Source of the DNA: Campylorhamphus procurvoides
Taxonomy: Eukaryota; Chordata; Aves; Passeriformes; Dendrocolaptidae
Direction: 5' to 3'
DNA: 64,000 bases
Assembly (NCBI GenBank): GCA_013396655.1
Contig: WBMV01004161.1
Location: 7,255-71,254 of the forward strand
A program made the translations under genes and the position numbers. The notes under the pieces are model-generated. The model made no database searches, had not been told where the DNA came from, and saw only the letters and a list, made by a program, of their open reading frames with translations. Positions 21,401 to 32,100 of the stretch are shown in pieces (the stretch's first letter is position 1; each line of letters begins with the position of its first letter).

Positions 21401-24400
21401 TCCAGCCATGAGTGTGGGAAGTTCCCCGTAGCCAAGGTCTTCTAGCCAGCCTCATTCCCTATAAACAGGGCTATAGTATAGCTGTATTTATGAATCCTAA
21501 TTACAGCAAATTAAACATAGTTGGCAGAGCTGGGGGTAATCACTCAGTCTGGTGTGAAGCTGGTGTGAGCCATGGCAGCCTGTGGTAACAGGAGAGAACC
21601 AGAACCATCAGCACAGCCTGGCAGCAGAGCTCTGGCCGGTGCTTTGCAGGTGACTGAAGCACCGAAGGGCAGAGTTGTCCAGGTGACCTGGACTCGACAT
21701 GGCATGTTCTGCTCCAGAGGAAGAGGGTGCTCTCTTGTGGTGCAAAACCAAGGGAGGAGGATACTGGTGATAAAGCAGACACTTCCTCTGTAGCCACGAG
21801 AGGGCTGTCCAGTCTCTTGAGTTGCACTTGTTCACTGTCAGCAAGTGCACAAACATCCAGTGCAGCGCTGTCTTAAGCCCCAGTGTTCCTGAAGGAAATA
21901 ATTGATCACAGATTCTGTCAGCAGGAAATTTACTGGGCTGTCCTTGCCAAGAGCTGTGTGATTATCAGGATGTGGTTTGGCCTGCTATGGGTGTAGCCGT
22001 CAGACAGCGTACAGTGGACATTTGAGCAGTCCCTTTACAGTGATGTAACCAAATGTATTTTATTTATTGGTACTAAAAAGTAATCTCTTGTTCAACTCTT
22101 TGCCAGTTTTGTTCAGTCACAGCTCACTGGTCCCACTGATGTCATCCTGCCCCTGGGCTCAGTGGCCTGTGCAGTTCTCCCCCCTCGGTGTAACAGAAAA
22201 ATCAGCTGTCGTGTTTAATAAGGGTCCATGAGAAAGCTTGCTGAAGCAGATGGAGAAGTGGGGAGCTGGACTGCTCAATCCAGATGGTTAGTGTCTGACG
22301 TGATCCAGGAGGTGGTGGGAGAAGAACCGACCTCGTGTCAAGCTCTTTATTATCTTTGTGATAAAACAAATGGATTATTCTTTCCATTTGGTTTTCCTTG
22401 GAGGCTGTGCTTATCACTCTCCTTCCGACATGGGTTTTGTGTGGTGTGTGGACAGTATTTCTACTGAAGTTAAGGATCATGAGTGAGTCAGAGCTAGCAG
22501 GGGGCTGACAACGGAATGAAGAGGTGCCCAAAGTGTTCTCTCTTCAGAAGACCTTCCTCTAGGTTGTGGCTGTTGATTTTGGTTTGAGGCTTATCTAGGA
22601 GTCAAATGTTAAGGGTTTTCCTGTGTGTACAGTTTCATCCTGGCCCTAAATCAGCAACATCAACAGAGTGGGTTTTTTTTCTTTTCAATTTGTAGAAGGT
22701 GCTGGATCTCTGCCATGGCCAGGTGGCTCTGCAACTAAGCCTGGAAAACCCAAGGGAAAGAAAAAGATTTCTTCAGTTCGCCAAAAGTTTGATGTAAGTG
22801 TCTGTGGTTCTCTTTACACATCTGCTGAGCTCTTAAAGCAAGGGATTTCCTATTTATTCAGGCAGTCAGGCAGAATTCTGTGATTAACTCTACAATCCAA
22901 AATGGTAGAGGTAAAATGGTGGAATGTTTGTAGAAGGTCAAGTTGTTTCATGGTGGAAAATGCCTTGCAAAGATGCCGCCTTCTGGTGGGTGGCTCAGAA
23001 ATGTACAAGATCCAGTTCACTTTGCCCTGAAGGCTCTGTGTGTCCATCCAGTCTGTCCTGCAGTTTCTGTGCTCCCAGTGTGTGACAGATTTGGGATGAG
23101 GGACTGTTTTCAACACGCAAGGTTTAATAAGGTGGTTCAAACAGAATGAGCAATGTGTTGAAAGAAAGTGTGTCTGCCTCTTACTGAGCCAGATTTATTG
23201 GATAACTGAGCACATCTGATCTGGTTCAGTTTCCTGGCAAGCAGAACACTTAACCAAGCGAAAAAGACCACAACCTCCAAGTTTTTCTTGCTGGTTTATT
23301 CAGCTGGGTTGGGGACAGATGTGTGCCAATGCCATTGTAAAGAAAGAAGTGGCTGGGAATAGGGGAGAAATTGTGGGCATGTGAAACCCTCCTGTTCCTA
23401 TGCTAAAAGAGGTGAGCTTGGCTTAGTCAAGTGGGTACTGCCCTTCTAGGGACTATAATTAGGCACTGTGTGTGTGCTTTAGAGACTAGTGTTCCAGAGG
23501 TAAGTCCAGCTGTAGGTTCATTGTGTTTAGAAACTGTGGAAATACTTTGCAGTGCTCACAGCTGTGACCTGAATTCTGATGGCAGGCTGTGTTGCCTTTC
23601 TGTGTTTACCTTCTCGAAACTTCACTGTAACTTTTCAGGAGCAAGGAGATGAGATTTTGAGAAGCAAGTTGTGATGTAGTGGAAGTCTTAGAATTTATTT
23701 GCTCAATACTCCTACAATACACCATATTTGTAGTGTGTGTTTATACACGTGTTCACGAATGCTTGGCAGTAAGTACTTTATGAAGTGTATGTTATGATGA
23801 ACAGGCTTGTCTGTTGTTAGTGTAATTCCAAAGTAGTGTGAATTTGGAAGTGCCATGATACTAATGTTTCCCTCACTGGTCAGAATAACAGCTGTGAATG
23901 ATGACAGGTTCATTCCACTTGGCTTCTGCTCTCCCAGACCACATTCCTCTTGAGAACTGCTTACATTTTGAAGGTCTTTTATTTCCAGGCATGTGGCTTT
24001 CCTGTAATGAAAGCATAAGTCTTCAGAATTATGGGGAGGGAAACCTGCTTTCGCATCAGTAGTGGGTGGATTGGTTTTTCACTCTGAGTTAAATGCCATG
24101 CTGTCCTTTGACTAAAGCAGCCCCCCTTTGTCCCCTGAAACTAAGATGTGAGAGATCCATTTTGCTGTATATTCATTGTTCATATTTAAAGTATGTATTT
24201 GTCCTGGTGCCCTATAAGAGCCTTGCAGCAATCTCATTCCAGAGCCACTGAATTTTTGGCTTTCAGAATAGAGGGACAGGAGTTGAGGGAGTACATGAAA
24301 AGCCCTGTTTCCTTTTGAGTTAGGGCTGGGCCAAGCACCTATCTGGGCTCAGGGATATATCAAGGCACTGCTTTGTTCCCCCCTTTATCTGGGTATTAAG

Positions 24401-27400
24401 GAGCCACCACAGGCACTCAGAGTTTGAGACAATGCAGCAAGGGATTTGTGCTGGAATACATTTGGCATGGGAAATGGGGATTGCCACCCTCTGGTATGAA
24501 TTCCTGTTCTGTGGTGGGCTTTTTCCCTAAATAACAGAGTCAGTTCTGAAAAATAGTCATAGTCTATCTCAGAATCAGTGGCTGCTCAGTAACAGCTCTG
24601 CTTAGAGTAGTGAAAGCACACGGGGAAACTAGACAGTGAAATTCAGAACTGGAATTGGGCTAAGTCTAAAGCTTTAGAGGATGTAAGAATCAATCACACA
24701 AATTTAGGATCATGGTTTTTAATCTTGATGGAAACTGTATAGTTATTATGTAAAAATATACCCTTTTTGGTACAAGAAATGACTAAACAGATGAAAACTC
24801 TTCAGTATAGAAGGAGGTGTCTGAGAGGTGTAGAAGTCCAGTCACTGGCCTGGATAGCATGAAAAGAGATAAAAAAGGACAGTGGCTGACCACATTTGGG
24901 ACTTACAGGACAGTCAAATGAATCCAGCAGGTGGGAGGTGCAGAACAGACCAGAGCAGGTGACTCTTCGTGTGTTGTGTTTTCACACTGTAGAATTTCGT
25001 GCTGTAGTATGTTGTGGATAGCCAAAGTTTAGGTGGTTTGGGGTGCTGCTGGACAAGTTCATGGGCTGTTTAGTGAAAGGACACCAACACTGACTTGAAA
25101 ACTTCTTCAGTCACAAATCACGATGTGTTGGGAGAATATTCTGAAGAGGAGTATCACTCAGCAGTATGTTTTTCTAGGTGCGTGCTTTCTGACTGGAGAA
25201 GGGATGTCCCTTTGATGAACCAAAGGGTTTGAATGAATATTATCTTATGCTTTAATGTTGTGTTCATGACAGCACCGGTTCCAGCCTCAGAATCCGCTGT
25301 CGGGAGCCCAGCAGTTTGTGGCCAAGGATCCTCAGGAGGATGACGATTTGAAGCTGTGCTCTCACACCATGATGCTTCCGACACGTGGGCAGTTAGAAGG
25401 AAGGATGATCGTAACTGCGTATGAGCACGGGCTGGACAATGTCACAGAGGAGGCAGTGACTGCAGTGGTTTATGCTGTGGAGGTGAGGCCGGGCTGGGCA
25501 GGGCAGCAGTGGTGGTCTCGTGACACCAGCAGCAAAAGGCTCTGTGTGCAGTCTGGGAGGTTCAGTGTCAGGGGAAAACCTGCTTCTCTGATTGTTCTGA
25601 GTGGCCGTTTGCCTCAGTATCCAAAGGCTTCCAGATTTGTGGTGTCCTAGAAGTCTTGGACTTCTGCCTGCAAGTGTTAATTTTGAAGTACTTGGACTTG
25701 AAGAAGTCCAGGCGTGCTTAAGTAGCTGTTCTGGAAAATGCTGTTTTTGTCACTTAAAAGCAGGGAGAGCATGGGAATGCCAGTTTAAACAGTTCTATAA
25801 AAAGTAGTCCATTGCAGGCACAAGTGTCTGGCCTGGACATGAAGCGACAGGATCGGGTGATACCTGCAGGTGAAGTGCCTGCTGGTCTTAGCTGTCAGTG
25901 GTGCATCACTTGACATATCCCAGGAATGACACAGCCACTGCTTGGAGCATTGATGTGCGGATGTTTTTCTGCACGTGGGATGTGGAGGCCAACCCAAATT
26001 CCCCCTCTGGGAGGGAGGCCAAATTAAGAAGTTGTCTGCTTGTTTTTTCAGACGGTTGCTTCTCCAGCACTTTTCAGGCAACTGAACAAGTCGAGTGAGT
26101 GGATTTTCACTATTGTTTCAGGGCCTGTATTTCAGTTCAAGTGTAACATCTATGTCAGTTACAAAATCTTAACTTTTCATCAAAGGGATCAGAGGTTGGG
26201 AATTTACTAGCATTTAAGAATCACCTTTGACATTTGAAGCAGCACATCACATGTACAGTTCACAGGCTGATGCTTACGGTACTCCCACAAACATATTGTA
26301 ATTTGTCCGTATATTGGTTCCCTTCCATGCTTAGGTCCTTGTGGTCATAGCAGCACTACTTCTGACAGTCGGTGAGGCACTTCTAGCCATGAGTGAATAA
26401 ATCAGCACATGTAATAAGGTTGTTTCTTTGTTGTAGAACCATCTGAAGGACATTCTGACATCTGTGATATCCAGGCGGAAAGCCTATCGTCTGAGGGATG
26501 GCCACTTCAAGTATGCCTTTGGAAGCAATGTCAACCCTCAGCCATATCTGAAGAACAGTGTTGTTGCTTATAACAATTTAATTGAGTGGTAAGGATCTAA
26601 TTTAAATGGATTTTGCTAGTCCTGCAGTTACTCCATGGTTCAGTTTCTCCTTTTACTTAGTAGGATGTGTTAATGGTGTTTGGCTTTCACACAGTTAGGA
26701 ACGTATTGGCATGGAGAACTGTACAGCTAAACAGGGAGGGAGAATATGGGGATTTCTCAGCAGTGGACTTTAGGGCAGTGTTAAGTCTCTGTTCCTTACC
26801 TGTACTTGTCTATCAGTTTATTTATTATTGCTTTTTTGAAACTTTAGTAATGCAGGAATTCTGCTACTCTCAGGAAAACTGCCCGTGGGCAGAAGAGCTC
26901 TGCCTTTGTTGGGGCACAACCGTTGTGCCATAGGATTAAAATGTCAGTGAGAACCTGCAGGACACTGCCATCCTGTTATTCCTGCATTCAAATGTATTTA
27001 TGGTTCCTTGGCATGACTTCCCAGCTAGCAGAGCTTCAGGGTCATTGTGTTTAGAGTCTCAATGTCAAACTGCTTGTCCTGTGCATCTGACAGCATGTGT
27101 GTATGAGAAAGCAGTTGTTTGTCTGTGGCAGCTTTTACCAGTTGACAGGAGGTCGTGGGTGTTTTAAGGTTTTATTATAACTCTACAAACAACTCTGCCT
27201 AACAGCCAGTGTTTCAGTTTAATCTCATGTGTACCATGATTTTTATTCAGGGTAAAAACTATTGGCTGTAATAACAAAAGTTGCACTATCAAGGTCAGTT
27301 AAGGATCATGTTGAGGATCAGTCTGCACTGTTTCTGTTACACTGGAATTTCAAAGAAATTTTTATTAGAGCAGAAAGAATTTTATGTATGTATGGCTTAA

Positions 27401-28819
27401 GTCAGCTGATACAGAAAAGCAATCCCCTGGGGCCAGGCCCCTGCTGTGTGACTCCCGAGGCTGGTGCTGTTTTGCTGACTGGCATGTTTTCCTGTCTGCT
27501 CTGCCCCCAGCCCTCCGACCAGCGGGACGCCCTCGGCGGGGCAGAGCCTGGCCCCACAGCCCCCTCCCGACGACGCCGAGCAGCAGGCAGCACTGCTCCT
27601 GGCCTGCTCTGGGGACACCCTGCCAGCGTCCCTCCCACCAGTCAACATGTACGACCTTTTCGAGGCCTTACAGGTGAGCTGGTTGTGCCCCACCTTTGTG
27701 CCCCAGGCAGTGCAGTCCTGAGTACGGCCACCAGTCTTAGTTGTGGTTTATGTGCATGGAGGGGCGTTTGATTTCTCCTCCTATAGTCTTAACTTCTTTC
27801 CCCCTCAGATTTACAATTCTTTATCTTAAATTTGTTCCCACTGTTAGGTGATGGGTAACGTAGTCAGCTCGTGGTTTAATGCCTGTTCTGCTCTCCTTGG
27901 CCAGAGCTGATGAGGAAATCTTTGTCTCACAGCTATGCAGGAAGGGTGAACTTTTCTTCTGCAGCAGTACTGCAGTGATTATACCAGAACTGAGATGACC
28001 GATTTTGACAGTGTTGCAATGAAATAACTTCCCTGGCATGTCCCTTCTTACACCTCATGTTCTACTTGGGTACTTAGAGGGAATATTTGGTCTTGGCATG
28101 CAGGCTCCTGCAGTGGGTTAGCTATGATCACCCTAGCCTAACCCGAACCCTAACAAGGAGGTATCTAAGGCAAACTGGGTGAACCTTCAGTGAAGACTTA
28201 TGCCTGTGGTTCACTCCCACTCTGGCAGCTCTGGGGACATTCAGACTGCTTTGGATGCCTCAAATTTGCTTTGAGAAATTCCCCCTTGATCTCTGCTGTT
28301 GTGAACAGGCCTTTGTCTCACAGCTGTGGAGACAGACCACAGAGCTGTAATCAAGCATTCACCTCATGTTTAGTCACACAGAATTGGTTCTGAGGGTTTG
28401 ATGACAAATTGTTGATTGTCATCCCAAGAGTAAAACGATGATTTCCTTACCGTGCTACTCCCTTCCAAAATGGTGTAACAGGTGGTGGTGCTGTGCTGGC
28501 TGGTGTGGCAGTGCTGGCAGGGAGCAGCTCCGTGTGAGACAGCCTGCAGTCCCACTCTGCAGGGCTGGTGCTCAGAGCATCCTGTGGTGGAGGGAGGTTA
28601 TTACCTGGGCAACACGGGGAAATGTATATGAAAGTGTGAAACTTGTTTTCTACCATGTATTTCCAGGTGCACAAAGAGGTTATTCCTGCACACACTGTCT
28701 ACGCTCTAAACATTGAGAGAATTGTCATGAAACTCTGGCATCCAAACCACGAGGAGCTCCAGCAGGATAAGATCCATCGGCAGCGTCTGGCAGCAAAGGA
28801 GGGCCTTCTGCTCTGCTAG
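15398..28819 (+). CDS. TADA1: Transcriptional adaptor 1 (SAGA/STAGA core subunit)
   Basis: Eight coding exons (15398-15471, 15798-15889, 16904-16969, 22696-22793, 25273-25482, 26437-26588, 27511-27673, 28667-28819) join to 335 residues, the same length as the mammalian protein. TADA1 is a nuclear, non-enzymatic subunit of the SAGA/STAGA histone acetyltransferase coactivator. In this family a histone-fold region pairs with TAF12 in the core module. Visible features: a highly conserved N-terminus ([19 protein letters not shown]), a lysine-rich linker at about residues 94-102 ([10 protein letters not shown]), the conserved [15 protein letters not shown] block, and a conserved C-terminus ending EGLLLC. 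The most diverged part is the Pro-rich start of exon 7. The ATG has a strong Kozak context (GCGGCCATGG) and matches the family start. All splice sites are GT-AG. Intron 1 carries a CR1 tail and intron 3 a solo LTR. Confidence 0.98.
15666..15780 (+). mobile_element. CR1 LINE 3' end in TADA1 intron 1
   Basis: About 115 bp resemble the last part of avian CR1: TTTGAGGAAAGATTGGAT, then GGTTGGACTCGGTGGTC and a tail ending GGATTATGTGAT. It is a 5'-truncated copy in the sense direction of TADA1. It ends 17 bases before exon 2. Confidence 0.85.
15798..15889 (+). CDS. TADA1: TADA1 coding exon 2
   Basis: Encodes [12 protein letters not shown] to LLTQDN plus one base. The acceptor CCCCTAG lies only 17 bases after a CR1 element; the likely branch point is within that element. 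Confidence 0.97.
16904..16969 (+). CDS. TADA1: TADA1 coding exon 3
   Basis: Encodes [20 protein letters not shown] and AP plus one base. The acceptor is ACACAG and the donor GTGAGT. The following intron is 5.7 kb. Confidence 0.97.
19856..20393 (-). mobile_element. Solo LTR of an avian endogenous retrovirus (ERVL-like)
   Basis: A 538-bp element begins TGTCACGG and ends CAGCACA on the + strand, giving TGTGCTG...CCGTGACA in its own direction. It is flanked by an identical 5-bp duplication CTGGG (19851-19855 and 20394-20398). In its direction it has a TATA box (ATATAAAG, 20148-20141) and a poly(A) signal (AATAAA, 20011-20006) in U3-R-U5 order. The sequence resembles the abundant bird LTR that opens TGTGCTGGTTTTGGCTGGGA. 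No internal retroviral genes are present. It sits antisense in TADA1 intron 3. Confidence 0.92.
22696..22793 (+). CDS. TADA1: TADA1 coding exon 4 (basic linker)
   Basis: Encodes [11 protein letters not shown] to SSVRQKFD, including the lysine-rich stretch that could act as a nuclear localisation signal. The donor is GTAAGT. Confidence 0.97.
25273..25482 (+). CDS. TADA1: TADA1 coding exon 5
   Basis: Seventy codons, phase 0 on both sides, from HRFQPQNP to AVVYAVE. This is the largest and most conserved exon. Confidence 0.97.
26437..26588 (+). CDS. TADA1: TADA1 coding exon 6
   Basis: Encodes [10 protein letters not shown] to AYNNLIE and two bases of a split Cys codon. The acceptor is TTGTAG and the donor GTAAGG. 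Confidence 0.97.
27511..27673 (+). CDS. TADA1: TADA1 coding exon 7 (Pro-rich)
   Basis: Encodes a GC-rich, proline-rich, variable start followed by the conserved [20 protein letters not shown] and MYDLFEALQ. The acceptor is CCCCCAG and the donor GTGAGC. Confidence 0.95.
28131..28154. repeat. Short degenerate telomere-like tract
   Basis: Four consecutive hexamers resembling CCCTAA (CCCTAG, CCTAAC, CCGAAC, CCTAAC) lie in TADA1 intron 7. It is short, so chance or a small interstitial telomeric insertion are both possible. Confidence 0.45.
28667..28819 (+). CDS. TADA1: TADA1 coding exon 8
   Basis: Fifty codons from [19 protein letters not shown] to EGLLLC, then TAG at 28817-28819. The acceptor is TTCCAG. 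Confidence 0.97.
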   Translation: MHKEVIPAHTVYALNIERIVMKLWHPNHEELQQDKIHRQRLAAKEGLLLC

Positions 28820-29107
28820 AGCTGGGCAGCTGTGTCAGCCCTTGGGTGGCTGCAGAACTGTGCCTGGGACTTGTCACTCGGGTGCTTTTACAAACTTGTG
28901 TCAGCATTTCAAGGATGATGTAGAATTACGAGTCAGTTTTTCCTATGGAAATGTGACTGAGTCGTGGGACACTCTCTCTGTTTCCTCAGAGTCATGTGCC
29001 ATGGAGCGCTTGCAGCAATCCCACTGTATTGGAAAGAAAAAGCAAGACATTTGTTTGCAAAGACTGTTTTTAGGAAAAATGAATGTGAGTGGAAAAAGCT
29101 GGTTTTA

Positions 29108-29113
29108 AATAAA
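29108..29113 (+). terminator. TADA1: TADA1 poly(A) signal AATAAA
   Basis: AATAAA lies 289 bases after the stop and is followed at once by a GT-rich element (GTGTGTATTTGTTTTG). This predicts a short 3' UTR, about 28820-29130. Confidence 0.85.
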
Positions 29114-32100
29114 GTGTGTATTTGTTTTGTTTTGTGGTCATGGGGAACCTGTCTCCTTGCCCTTCCCTCTAGGTAGTTTCCCTCCTAAGCTTACACTCCA
29201 GGGGCCTTGTCCAGCTTCTGTTGCACCTGGTGGGATCCTCTAAGTGGTAACAGGGTAGGCTCTCGTGAAGATGAGCAACTCTGTAAGCCGACATTGTTCC
29301 TCTTCTACCAGGGGAACTTCTGATTAGAAACTGAGAAAACAAGACAAAATGGGAAAGGTCCTTTCTGGCCTGTCATTTGGACTGTCATAGGAATCTTTCA
29401 CCAGTTAGCAAAACACAATAAAATCAGGCTTGTGAGTAGTTTTCCTACCAGCCTAGTCCATGACTCACCCCCGCTGTGTAGCAGTGATCAGATGTTCTAG
29501 GAGTTGTTGGATGTGTGAGGAGAGGTACCATCTATGCCTGTCAGTACAGATAATGATGGAGCCATCCCAGCAGGCAGCTTAACTACCCCTGAGCTGGGAC
29601 AGCAACTCCCAAATGCATACACCAATTCTGTCTTGGTGTTGGAGACTCCTTAGGTTTGCAGTGTGAACAAATCTCTCATCTTACTTCTTTGTAAAAATAT
29701 GTAGCCATCATAAAATTATGCAGCCTTACACTGTGTGTAAAAGGAGAAATTCCACCTGCTGGGTTTCACATGCTCTACTCTTCCTGAGTCAAAGAGAAAA
29801 GAATTCTATTAAAATGTCTTAATTACTATATGACCTGTTTTTAACCTCATGTATGGCGGTATCTGCTGAAGTTTGACTTTATTTGCTGTGCCTCCAGATA
29901 GTGGAACTGAAACAACTTTCACTGAGGGAATATGAAAGGGGAAGCTCATGGTTCCCCTCCATTCTAGATTTCCTCTGTTTCGAATGTATTTAATTAGGTG
30001 AGCTTCATATTTCTTGTGCAGTTTTCTTCTCTCTTGTGCCCCCAGGGCACAACTGGGTCCCTGATGTTTCTTCCCAGTTATTGTTTTTATAATTCCTTTC
30101 TTGACCTTTGTGACTGTTCATATGGGGCCAGCATTGCAACAAGGGGCTATGCAGCTGTCCCTGTATTCCTGGCTTCCCTACATCCCCTTGGGGGATGTGC
30201 TGTGGAGATAGGCATAGCAAGAGGCACTGTCTGGGCAGGTACTGGTGGCTCTCTTCATGAGAAGACCATTTTAAGATTGTGAAGAAGCTGGGAAAGACAA
30301 CTGCAGCTGGGCCTGGTAGGATGAGAGCAGTTGTAGGTCATGTCTCTTAAAATCTGGTAGTGTGTGGTTAAGATAGGAGTGGGCGAGAGAAGATGGAAGA
30401 TTTCTTTTTGTCTTCTTTCAACTGCTTTGTTTTTCTGTATTTAAGCACACATAGTTCATAGTGAGCCCTGGCTTAAAAGTTGACCCCAGTGCCTTTTTCA
30501 TTACAAGATCAATATTGCTTTTAAAAACTGAATAACTGTATGAGTTGAGATTGTCAAACCACCCAAAATACAGACTGTGGGGTGTGGGAGGGAGATTTCC
30601 CACATAATTGTTATGCTTCTGGTATAAAATGAAAGCATTAAGTTTGTTTGTTAGAAACTTTGGGGCAGCTCTGAGGATTTCAGATCTGAAGAAAGCACAC
30701 AGCCTCTGACAGCATCACAGGCGCATTCCTGAACAAAATGCTAAGTATGGTACCAGAAGTGCCTCTCTCCTGTTTGCATGTGCTGGTTTGCATGTTCTGA
30801 AGAGCCAAGTCATCTATTCCACACTGAAAAAGTGGGTTATTCCGTACACCTGCTAGACAACAAAGGCTTGAATAAGGAAATCATGTCAGCTCCATTTCAC
30901 AGATAGAAAACTGAAAGGCACAAGTTCTCGAAGCACTTTCCCACAAAGTGTGAGAGTTCTCGTGGGAAGTGGTGCTTTACAGGCTTCTTCAGTCCTGGAG
31001 CTGGAAGGGATGTCTGGAGGCTGCTTTGGCCACCCCCTGCTGAAAGAAGGGTCAAGTTCAGAGTTATAGCAGATTGTTTGTTTTCAGAGATAAGAGAAGT
31101 GTCACTTCCAGTGTGTGACTATGCTGACAGTGAATGTTTTCATTGCATCTCATTATAATTTTTCGTGTTGTGTCTGTTTCCTTTCAGCTTTTTCTGTCTC
31201 TGTGTTTCCCCATCAGAGAGTAGCAGATAACAGTAATATCTCATTAGCTTCTCTCCAGCCTGAATAAATGTGGTGCTCCCAGTTTCTCCCTGCATGTTCT
31301 GTGCTGCATTGCCACCAGCCACCTCATGAAGAGGGGGGAAAAGTGCTCGAGAGTTCACTGGGCTTGCCTTATGTCCTGAGTTTGGGTGAGGCTGGCCATC
31401 TGATCTCAGATGTTCTGATCTCAGATGATCTTTCAGACAGTTCTGGCTGACAGCCCTGACTAAGCCTTTCCAGCTGTGCCAAGGAGAATCCTAAGGATGT
31501 GAATCCTAAGGTTCCTCATGACCCCCAAACAGCCAAACTCTTGCTCCCAAGACTGGTGACTAGGAAGGATGTTTCTCATTGCTGCTTCACAGTGGGTACC
31601 TGAAGTTTGGCCCTTGCTATCACACATGGACTATGCTGCCTTTGTCTTCACTTAACTGCTCACATATCCCTTCCCAGCCTTCCCCTTCTTTCTTCTGCAG
31701 CTGAGGTAGACTTTCCTCCTTGGCTCAGTTCTTCCTTCTTAGCAGAAAGCTGGAATTTGGTTTGATGCACAGAGTGGCTCCTCTGAGGGCCAGAAACTGT
31801 GCCAGTGGTATCTAAAACATGGAGATTCTGGTTTCTTGATACAGTAAAACTTAATCTAGTGAGTTTGTACTACCTTCCTCCTACTTGACCTCTAGGAAAC
31901 TTCTGGCAAGGAGAGGAAAGTGAGGAGGTAAGACAGCTTGCATTTAAGGGGAAACCATGTGCACTGCGTGTGTGTCCCTGGTCCTGAACGCTCAAGCCCC
32001 AGAAAAGGGGTAGTAGAATTGCTCCAGCTACGTGAAAACAGCACTGAGAAAGGAGACTGTGTTCCTGGGTTGGGGGGACCTATTGCTGCAATCTGATGTC

